From an uncultured Clostridia bacterium (lineage in GTDB: Bacteria; Bacillota; Clostridia; TANB77; CAG-508), in contig CANQMY010000024.1 of NCBI GenBank assembly GCA_947625075.1, forward strand, positions 1 through 11,000: a stretch of 11,000 nucleotides of DNA, read 5' to 3'. Positions 1-5,334 of the stretch are shown in pieces. A program made the position numbers and the translations under genes. The notes under the pieces were generated by a model, which did no database searches, was not told the DNA's origin, and saw only the letters and a program-made list of their open reading frames with translations. Numbering within the stretch: position 1 is the stretch's first letter; each line of letters begins with the position of its first letter.

Positions 1-522
1 ACCATAGCTAATTTTACTAATGTGACGATGATCAGCAATGGTATTTGCAAGCATTTTTGCAGTACCACTTGGAGAATCCGCTTTCATCCTGTGATGAATT
101 TCATGGATTTCAGGATCATAATCGGACAACGCTTCAGCAGCATAAGCTACTAACTGATTTAAAATGTATACTCCAAAAGACATATTAGAGCTTTTGAAGA
201 TAGGAATGGTTTTAGCTGCTTCTTCAATGATGGCTTCCTGCTCTGCTGTGAATCCGGTAGTTGCAATGACTATAGGAACATTATATTCAACTGCCACTTC
301 TATTGCTTTCATTGTAGCAGAAGGTCGAGAAAAGTCGATTATAACGTCCACATTTTCCAAATCAATAATATGATCTGATACTTCAATATCAGGATCATCG
401 ATTCCCGGTCCATGTTTGCAGTCATACCCGCCAACAACTTTCATGTCATCAGATTTTCTGATTAATTCGCAGACAAGTTTCCCCATCCGACCATTACATC
501 CAACTACAAATACATTAAGCAT
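1..522 (-). CDS. dapB: 4-hydroxy-tetrahydrodipicolinate reductase (DapB), C-terminus cut by window edge
   Basis: DapB reduces 4-hydroxy-tetrahydrodipicolinate to tetrahydrodipicolinate with NAD(P)H in the cytoplasmic diaminopimelate/lysine pathway, which supplies peptidoglycan cross-links. Reading the minus strand from the ATG at 522-520 gives 174 uninterrupted codons. The nucleotide-binding glycine motif GCNGRMG is at residues 8-14, IDFSRPSA at 62-69, ATTGFT at 87-92, SSNMSFGV at 111-118, and the catalytic signature EIHHRMKADSPSGTA at 141-155 with the expected His-His-x-x-Lys (H143, H144, K147). Only the last part of the C-terminal substrate/tetramer domain is missing, because the gene runs off the left edge. 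The start is fixed by a GGGAGG ribosome binding site just upstream. GC content is about 38-40%, clearly above the roughly 20-25% of neighbouring genes, and arginine codons include CGG, CGA and CGT, which are rare nearby. This suggests acquisition from a less AT-rich source. Identification is firm. Confidence 0.95.
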   Translation of the reverse strand, partial: MLNVFVVGCNGRMGKLVCELIRKSDDMKVVGGYDCKHGPGIDDPDIEVSDHIIDLENVDVIIDFSRPSATMKAIEVAVEYNVPIVIATTGFTAEQEAIIEEAAKTIPIFKSSNMSFGVYILNQLVAYAAEALSDYDPEIHEIHHRMKADSPSGTAKMLANTIADHRHISKISYG

Positions 523-526
523 TTTT

Positions 527-544
527 TTACCTCCCTTCAGGTAA
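527..544 (-). promoter_or_regulatory. Inverted repeat enclosing the dapB ribosome binding site
   Basis: On the mRNA the sequence TTACCT-GAAGGG-AGGTAA can form a perfect 6-bp stem with a 6-base loop. The Shine-Dalgarno GGGAGG lies partly in the loop and partly in the 3' arm, 4 bases before the ATG. The hairpin could limit ribosome access and so modulate dapB translation. This is inference from base pairing only; short repeats of this kind also arise by chance. Confidence 0.4.
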
Positions 545-628
545 TAAAGAAAATTAGTTAATTAGTTACGAAAGAAAGCATAAAAAGCCTTTCTTAAAAT
601 GTATTTGGAAAATACCAAATGTAAAATT

Positions 629-657
629 ATTATAACACAAAAATGTTAGAAATACAA
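629..657 (-). promoter_or_regulatory. Sigma-A promoter for dapB
   Basis: On the minus strand a -35 box TTGTAT (657-652) is separated by 17 bases from a perfect -10 box TATAAT (634-629). Transcription would begin near 622, giving a leader of about 100 bases before the dapB ATG. The leader contains a tandem 8-base repeat (553-568) and small inverted repeats (around 605-620 and 575-596). It is too short for a typical lysine riboswitch, and I do not recognise one. Confidence 0.7.
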
Positions 658-694
658 TATAATAGCCTGGATTTCAATAATCTAGGCTATTATA
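658..694 (-). terminator. Hairpin terminator after the Asn-rich mini-gene
   Basis: A 16-bp stem, perfect apart from one G-T wobble (669/683), pairs 658-673 with 679-694 around the loop TCAAT. It starts 20 bases beyond the mini-gene stop codon. On the minus strand it is followed by the T-rich stretch TTGTATTTCT, which also forms the -35 box of the dapB promoter. It should end transcripts of the mini-gene and insulate dapB. The arm core AGCCT/AGGCT gives the stem its only GC pairs. Confidence 0.75.
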
Positions 695-714
695 ATAAAT
701 AATATTTTAGTTAA

Positions 715-819
715 TTATTTGTTTAAATTTTGATTTTGGTTGTTATTGTTTTGATTATTTTTTTGATTGTTGTTGTTATTATTTTTGTTGCTATTTGATT
801 TTTTTGATTCATTTGACAT
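715..819 (-). CDS. Asparagine-rich 34-residue mini-protein, function unknown
   Basis: I do not recognise this gene. The ATG at 819-817 opens a 34-codon frame ending in TAA at 717-715. The product starts MSNESKKSNSNK and continues as an almost pure Asn/Gln tract ending QNLNK; 18 of 34 residues are Asn and 4 are Gln. There are no hydrophobic segments, Cys or aromatic residues, so it should be soluble and disordered. It looks like a real gene because of an excellent ribosome binding site (GGAGGTG, 834-828) 8 bases before the ATG and a strong hairpin terminator immediately after it. A weak minus-strand promoter (TTAAAA at 901-896, TATAAA at 877-872) could serve it. Asn is encoded by both AAT and AAC. 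It might be a small spore or surface-associated protein, but nothing in the sequence proves that. Confidence 0.65.
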   Translation of the reverse strand: MSNESKKSNSNKNNNNNNQKNNQNNNNQNQNLNK

Positions 820-891
820 AGTTACAGCACCTCCATTCGTTATAGTTTATTTATTACCAAAAATAATTAATTTTATACATTAAAAAATTTG

Positions 892-920
892 TTGTTTTTA
901 AATTTTATTTGTTGTATAAT
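892..920 (+). promoter_or_regulatory. Sigma-A promoter for the cytidylate kinase-murD unit
   Basis: The -35 box TTGTTT (892-897) is followed by a 17-base spacer and a perfect -10 box TATAAT (915-920). The predicted start near 927 gives a leader of about 45 bases. The intergenic region 820-971 is divergent and also serves the minus-strand mini-gene. Confidence 0.75.
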
Positions 921-971
921 TAAAACGCCATTTACAATATAATAAGAAATAAAAAGGAGAAAAATAAAACA

Positions 972-1658
972 ATGAAAAGTGAAAATATAGTTATTGGAGT
1001 AGAAGGGATGGTTTCATCTGGAAAAACATCAATGTGCAAAGAACTTGTTAAATTAATTCCGAATACAATATTTATAGATGCAGGATATATTTATAGAGGA
1101 ATTGTTATGGCAATAAGAGAAAATAATATTGATTTGAATTCAAATACATTAAATGCATTTGAATTAATGGAGAAACTTAATGTAAAATTTGAAATTGAAG
1201 ATAAAATTGCACAAATATATATTAATGGAAAAAGGATAAATGAAAAAGAAATTGAAACAATTGAAAATTCAATTAAAGTTTCTGAAATTGCAAGTACTTT
1301 AGATAATAATCCATTGTTTATATTTTCAAAAAAAGTAATAGATAACTATAAAACTAATTACAATGTAATAGTTTCAGGAAGAAGTGTTGTAGATATTTAT
1401 CCAGAAGTTGATATTCATTTATTTGTAACAGCTTCACTTGATATTAGAGCAAAGAGAAGATATGAGCAATATAATAAACAAATTCCATTTGAAGAAATAA
1501 AAAAGATAATACAAGAAAGAGATGAACTACATGAAAAAGCAGGTTTTAATAAAAAATGTGAAGTTACACGTATATTGGATTTAACTGATTGCAATTCACC
1601 TTATCAATCTGCATTAAAAGCATTAGAAATTATAAAAAAAGAATTTAATGTGTTATAA
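972..1658 (+). CDS. cmk: Cytidylate kinase family protein ((d)CMP kinase), diverged
   Basis: Cytidylate kinase transfers phosphate from ATP to CMP or dCMP in the cytoplasm, feeding CTP and dCTP pools. The 228-residue length is normal for the family. The P-loop GMVSSGKTS is at residues 12-20, DAGYIYRG at 36-43 matches the family's DSGxxYR substrate segment, and GRSVVDIYPEVD at 136-147 followed by TASLDIRAKRR (153-163) matches GRD...PDA...TAS...RA.RR. ERDELHEKA (182-190) is the lid-like region. Two positions are unusual: the Asp of the GRD motif is Ser138, and the lid segment lacks the usual second Asp and Arg (His187, Ala190). The enzyme may have altered nucleotide specificity or be a paralogue. 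A ribosome binding site (AAGGAG) lies 12 bases before the ATG. murD follows after 42 bases, so the two are probably co-transcribed. Family assignment is fairly sure; activity as the main CMP kinase is less so. Confidence 0.8.
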   Translation: MKSENIVIGVEGMVSSGKTSMCKELVKLIPNTIFIDAGYIYRGIVMAIRENNIDLNSNTLNAFELMEKLNVKFEIEDKIAQIYINGKRINEKEIETIENSIKVSEIASTLDNNPLFIFSKKVIDNYKTNYNVIVSGRSVVDIYPEVDIHLFVTASLDIRAKRRYEQYNKQIPFEEIKKIIQERDELHEKAGFNKKCEVTRILDLTDCNSPYQSALKALEIIKKEFNVL

Positions 1659-1700
1659 ATTTATAATAAAGCATTTTTGTAGCTTTAGAAAGGAAGAAAA

Positions 1701-3110
1701 ATGGATACATATGTGAATGCTAAATTAGAAAATTTTAATAAAATGATATCTAATAAAAGAATAGCAATTATAGGTCTTGGAGTAAGTAATGTTCCCTTGA
1801 TAGATTATTTTTTTAAATTAGGTTCATCAATTACTATTTTTGATAACAGAGAAAAAGAACAGATAGAAGAAAATATTATTAACTTATTAGAAGAAAAAAA
1901 TATTAGATATTATTTTGGCAAAGATTCTTTAAAAGACTTAATTGGTTTTGATTATATATTTCGTTCTCCTTCATGTATGCCAACAACACCAGAAATAAAA
2001 AAAGAGGTAGAAAGAGGAGCAGTACTAACATCTGAAATAGAAAAAGTTTTAGAATTTTCTCCAAGTCATATTGTAGGAGTAACTGGAAGTGATGGAAAAA
2101 CTACAACTACAACATTAATATATGAATTATTAAAGTCAGAAGGACATAGATGTTTTTTAGGTGGAAATATTGGAATGCCTCTATTTACACAAATAAAAGA
2201 TATGAGACCTGATGATTATGTTGTACTAGAATTAAGTAGCTTTCAACTTGTTGATATGAAGATTAGTCCAGAAATTGCTGTAGTAACTAATATTACTCCA
2301 AATCACTTAAATGTTCATAAAGATTATCAGGAATATATTGATAGTAAAAAAAATATATATTTGCACCAAGATGAAAATGGAATATTAGTAATTAACAAAG
2401 ATAATGATATAACAAGGGAATTTTATAAAGATGCACCTGGTAAAGTTCGCTATTTTAGTCATAAAGAAGTTTTAGATAATGGAGTAGTATTTGATGAAAA
2501 AGATAAAACAATAAAAATATGTGAAGATGGAGTAAGGAAGCATATAATAAGTCAAAAACATTTGTTGTTAAAAGGTGAACATAATTGTGAAAATATATGC
2601 TCTGCAATTTCAGCGATTTTAGGATTAGTTAAAGAAGATAATATAATAGAAACTATTGAAAATTTTTCAGGAGTTGAACACAGATTAGAATTTGTTAGAG
2701 AAATTAATAATGTTAAGTGGTATAATGATTCAATTGGAACTAGTCCTACTAGAACAATTGCAGGTTTAAATTCATTTGATGAAAAAATTGTTTTAATAGC
2801 TGGTGGATATGATAAACATTTAGATTATACTCCTATAGGAAAACCAATAGTAGATAATGTTTCAAAACTTATTTTAATGGGTGCCACAGCTGAGAAAATA
2901 GAAAATGCAGTAAAAGATGAGTTAGAATTATCGAAAAAGAGTATGCCAATATATAGATGTAATAGTTTAGAAGAATCAATTTTAAAGGCAAAGGAAGTTG
3001 CAAAAGAAGGAGAGATAGTTCTATTTTCTCCAGCAAGTGCAAGTTTTGATATGTTTAAAAATTTTGCAGAGAGAGGAAACAAATTTAAAAGTATTGTTAA
3101 TTCTTTATAA
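1701..3110 (+). CDS. murD: UDP-N-acetylmuramoyl-L-alanine--D-glutamate ligase (MurD)
   Basis: MurD adds D-glutamate to UDP-MurNAc-L-Ala using ATP, the second amino-acid addition in cytoplasmic peptidoglycan precursor synthesis. All three Mur-ligase domains are present. The N-terminal Rossmann-like UDP-binding domain has GLGVSNVPL at 25-33. The central ATPase domain has the P-loop GVTGSDGKTTTT at 126-137, GGNIGMPLF (154-162), ELSSFQL (177-183), TNITPNHLNVH (197-207) and the presumed carbamylated Lys216 in SKKNIY. GEHNCEN is at 292-298. The C-terminal D-Glu domain has EHRLEFV (326-332), NDSIGTSPT (342-350) and SPASASFDMFKNFAERG (443-459). The length of 469 is typical, and no key motif is missing. 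An AAAGGAAG ribosome binding site precedes the ATG. No promoter is evident in the 42 bases after the kinase gene, so it is probably the second gene of that unit. Confidence 0.97.
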   Translation: MDTYVNAKLENFNKMISNKRIAIIGLGVSNVPLIDYFFKLGSSITIFDNREKEQIEENIINLLEEKNIRYYFGKDSLKDLIGFDYIFRSPSCMPTTPEIKKEVERGAVLTSEIEKVLEFSPSHIVGVTGSDGKTTTTTLIYELLKSEGHRCFLGGNIGMPLFTQIKDMRPDDYVVLELSSFQLVDMKISPEIAVVTNITPNHLNVHKDYQEYIDSKKNIYLHQDENGILVINKDNDITREFYKDAPGKVRYFSHKEVLDNGVVFDEKDKTIKICEDGVRKHIISQKHLLLKGEHNCENICSAISAILGLVKEDNIIETIENFSGVEHRLEFVREINNVKWYNDSIGTSPTRTIAGLNSFDEKIVLIAGGYDKHLDYTPIGKPIVDNVSKLILMGATAEKIENAVKDELELSKKSMPIYRCNSLEESILKAKEVAKEGEIVLFSPASASFDMFKNFAERGNKFKSIVNSL

Positions 3111-3132
3111 AATTAGAAATAACTGTATCAAA

Positions 3133-3171
3133 AAAATACCTTCATACATAAATTATGTTAGGAGGTATTTT
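3133..3171 (+). promoter_or_regulatory. Hairpin between murD and the Asn-rich gene, overlapping its ribosome binding site
   Basis: AAAATACCT (3133-3141) pairs perfectly with AGGTATTTT (3163-3171), with an inner ACAT/ATGT stem (3146-3149 and 3155-3158). The 3' arm includes most of the Shine-Dalgarno GGAGG (3161-3165) and abuts the ATG at 3172. Since the stem ends in TTTT it could act as a weak murD terminator. Alternatively it could mask the ribosome binding site of the next gene. Both roles are inferred from pairing alone. Confidence 0.45.
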
Positions 3172-3921
3172 ATGATTTATGAAGATTATTTTAAAAGTAT
3201 AATAGGAGGAAGTTCTGAGTCGCCAGAATATTATAATTCTACATATGAACCTATACAGGTAAACAGTTTTCCTAATTATGATTATATTTTTAATAAGGAT
3301 GTTATGACTGAGAATAAAGTAATGGATTTATATCCTGATATTTATAAAGTGATTTCACCAATGATTGATAAGATGATTTTAGCAAAGCAAATTAAAGATT
3401 TAAATGAAAATACAATAAATTCATGGACTTTGGAAATATATGATGCTTTGGAAGTTGATGAGAATAATAATAAAAATATAGGATTAAATAATCAAAATTC
3501 TAATATGAAACAAAATAATGTATATGAAAGCGAAACAACTAATGCAAGGGCAGTAAATAAAAATATTAATTTAGTAAATAATAAAACTAATTCTTTAGTA
3601 AATAATAATGTTAAACAAGTAAATAAAGAAGTTTCAAAAACAGATATTTTAAATAATTCTGTTATGGAGGTAAATACAAGATATAGAAATAAAAATAATC
3701 CAATTTTGAGAGATTTAATTAAAATAATGATATTAAATAAATTATTTGGAAATAATAATGCAAATATGCCAAGACCTCCAAGGCCATATAGGTATCAAAA
3801 TTTTTCAAATAATATGGAACTACCTATGCAAAATTATAAACCAGTAAATACTAATCCTTATAGTCAATATTTAAAAAAAGAAAAAACATATTTTGATACA
3901 CCATATCCAGAAGAGGGTTGA
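3172..3921 (+). CDS. Asn-rich hypothetical protein, possibly spore-coat related
   Basis: I do not recognise a named family. The ATG at 3172 is chosen over an upstream in-frame ATG (3037, inside murD) because GGAGG at 3161-3165 sits 6 bases before it. The 249-residue product has no signal peptide or clear membrane helix. Two ordered blocks stand out: LYPDIYKVISPMIDKMI at residues 53-69, similar in feel to YPEIY-containing proteins of spore-forming Clostridia, and PILRDLIKIMILNKLFG at 177-193, an amphipathic or hydrophobic helix. Between them (about 96-175) is an Asn/Lys/Val-rich low-complexity linker. The tail (199-249) is rich in Pro and Tyr, starting MPRPPRPYRYQ. About 46 of 249 residues are Asn. 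The composition suggests an adhesive, structural or coat-like protein, which is inference. It could be read through from murD or have its own weak promoter; the next gene has its own promoter overlapping this stop codon. Confidence 0.8.
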   Translation: MIYEDYFKSIIGGSSESPEYYNSTYEPIQVNSFPNYDYIFNKDVMTENKVMDLYPDIYKVISPMIDKMILAKQIKDLNENTINSWTLEIYDALEVDENNNKNIGLNNQNSNMKQNNVYESETTNARAVNKNINLVNNKTNSLVNNNVKQVNKEVSKTDILNNSVMEVNTRYRNKNNPILRDLIKIMILNKLFGNNNANMPRPPRPYRYQNFSNNMELPMQNYKPVNTNPYSQYLKKEKTYFDTPYPEEG

Positions 3922-3946
3922 CAAAATAATTTTGGTCGAATAAAAT
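3918..3946 (+). promoter_or_regulatory. Consensus sigma-A promoter for the MFS transporter
   Basis: A perfect -35 box TTGACA (3918-3923) overlaps the TGA stop codon of the preceding gene. A 17-base spacer leads to the -10 box TAAAAT (3941-3946). Transcription should begin near 3953, about 22 bases before the TTG start. This is the closest match to consensus in the window. Confidence 0.85.
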
Positions 3947-3959
3947 ATAGCTATATTTT
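3942..3959. promoter_or_regulatory. 18-bp perfect palindrome at the MFS promoter, candidate operator
   Basis: AAAATATAGCTATATTTT reads identically on both strands. It covers most of the -10 box and the predicted transcription start, a typical position for a repressor site that blocks initiation. No regulator gene lies next to it. AT-rich DNA produces such palindromes by chance more often than balanced DNA, so the operator role is only a suggestion. Confidence 0.4.
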
Positions 3960-3974
3960 GAGGAGAAATCTAAA

Positions 3975-5252
3975 TTGAATTTAACAGAAGAAAAAAAGAG
4001 AAGTATTAGTAAATTAAATATGAAATTATATCCATTTTATATAATGTGTGGATATGATCTATTGTTTTTCTATGGTACCAAGGTACTATTTTTAAGTGAA
4101 GCAAAAGGTATGACAAATTCTCAGATCATGCTTTCAACTTCACTTTATTCTGTTTTTACAATGCTAATGCAATTTCCAGCAAGTATATTGATTAGTAAAA
4201 TGGGGAGAAGAAATGCGACTATTTTAGGAAATATAGTAAATCTTTTTTCTGTTATAATGTTTATGATTTTAAAAACATTTTCTGGATTAGTTTTAGCTCA
4301 ATTTATATCTGCTATTGCATTTGCAATAAAAACTGTATCAGAGTCTAATTTACTTACAATTTCTATTCCTGAATCAAAGAATTCAAACGAAATATTTACA
4401 AGTATTGATAAAAAAGGATATTCAAGATATTGTATTTTATCTGCAATTTCAACTATTGCATCTGGTTGGCTTTATAAAATAAGTCCATATCTTCCGATGT
4501 ATTTTTGTTTATTTTTTACAATAATTACTGTAATGATATCTTTTAACTTTGGAGATTTGGAAAAAGGAAAGTCTGATAGTATTAGTCTTAAAGAATATAT
4601 AAAGGAACTTAAAAAAGGATATAAATTTACCATTAATTCTAAAAGATTACGAGCATTATTACTTGCAACTGGAATAATTTGGGGTGTTATATCTTTAGTT
4701 GATACCTATCAATTAGCATTACTTCAAAAAATTGGAATTTCATCAGTTGGTGTAACTCTTATATATGCTTGCTTTGAAATTTCAAAAGCAATTTTTTCAC
4801 TAAGAGCACCTAAGTTTAATAAAAGGTTTAAAAATAGATCTATAACAAATATTATGCAAACTTTTTCAGCATGTTTGATTTTATGTGGAATTATAGCTGT
4901 AATGATGAATATTCCTATACAAATAAAAGTAATACTTGTTCTTATTTTTATAACAATAACAGGAGCAATGAGTGGAATATCACAAATTTTATCTAAGCAA
5001 TATCTAAATAGTTTTACTAATGAGAAAATACTTACATGTATATATTCTGCAAAAGGAATATCAGATAATACGTTTAAAACTATAATTACAGGTGTTGGAT
5101 CATTTATTTTAAATATTGCTAGTGCTGATATTGCAATGGTTATAGCAGGACTTATATTAATTGTTATAACGTTTATTCTATCAATATATATGAATAGTAA
5201 AGTTGGTTTAAGCCCAAATGAATATACTCAAAAAGATATTTATATAAGGTAG
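3975..5252 (+). CDS. Major facilitator superfamily (MFS) transporter
   Basis: A 425-residue polytopic inner-membrane protein with about 12 predicted hydrophobic segments arranged as two halves joined by a charged loop (about 192-222), the usual MFS plan and length. The loop after the second helix carries SKMGRRNATILGN (74-86), a form of MFS motif A (GxxxDRxGRR) in which the Asp is missing but the basic residues are kept. The substrate cannot be read from the sequence; it could be a drug, sugar or other small-molecule secondary transporter driven by an ion gradient. The start is a TTG at 3975, supported by AGGAG (3961-3965) at 9 bases. The first in-frame ATG (codon 16) has no comparable site. 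The gene has its own consensus promoter and a palindromic site over it, so it may be regulated separately from its neighbours. Confidence 0.85.
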   Translation: MNLTEEKKRSISKLNMKLYPFYIMCGYDLLFFYGTKVLFLSEAKGMTNSQIMLSTSLYSVFTMLMQFPASILISKMGRRNATILGNIVNLFSVIMFMILKTFSGLVLAQFISAIAFAIKTVSESNLLTISIPESKNSNEIFTSIDKKGYSRYCILSAISTIASGWLYKISPYLPMYFCLFFTIITVMISFNFGDLEKGKSDSISLKEYIKELKKGYKFTINSKRLRALLLATGIIWGVISLVDTYQLALLQKIGISSVGVTLIYACFEISKAIFSLRAPKFNKRFKNRSITNIMQTFSACLILCGIIAVMMNIPIQIKVILVLIFITITGAMSGISQILSKQYLNSFTNEKILTCIYSAKGISDNTFKTIITGVGSFILNIASADIAMVIAGLILIVITFILSIYMNSKVGLSPNEYTQKDIYIR

Positions 5253-5274
5253 TTTTATATAAATAAAAAGTACA

Positions 5275-5305
5275 TTGAATAATTTAGTCATATCATGCAT
5301 ATAAT
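5275..5305 (+). promoter_or_regulatory. Possible promoter for the AI-2E family gene
   Basis: TTGAAT (5275-5280) and a perfect TATAAT (5300-5305) are separated by 19 bases, longer than ideal. The start would fall near 5312, just before the ribosome binding site at 5325-5328. Moderate to weak support. Confidence 0.4.
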
Positions 5306-5334
5306 ATATATAGCTAACATAAAAGGAGAATATG

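Noticed and set aside
164..373. 69-codon plus-strand open frame
   Set aside because: It lies wholly opposite dapB, has no ribosome binding site, and encodes no recognisable motif, whereas the minus frame is clear DapB.
523..622. Lysine (L-box) riboswitch in front of dapB
   Set aside because: The leader of about 100 bases is much shorter than the usual 170-200 base element and I cannot find its conserved core.
715..819. Simple-sequence (GTT/ATT) repeat or CRISPR-like array
   Set aside because: The units are codon-sized and irregular with no spacers; the ribosome binding site and terminator explain it better as a small gene.
2825..3082. 85-codon minus-strand frame within murD
   Set aside because: Antisense shadow of the conserved MurD C-terminal domain with no ribosome binding site or promoter.
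3125..3150. CATACATA resembling a sporulation sigma-E/K -10 box before the Asn-rich gene
   Set aside because: The start site would fall almost on the Shine-Dalgarno and the -35 match is poor and too close; too weak to list.
3037..3171. Upstream in-frame ATG extending the Asn-rich protein into murD
   Set aside because: The extension would overlap conserved MurD codons and lacks a ribosome binding site; the ATG at 3172 has GGAGG at ideal spacing.
5237..5265. Inverted repeat of 11 AT-only pairs around the MFS stop codon
   Set aside because: It has no GC pairs and no following T-run, so it is a poor terminator; likely AT-rich chance.
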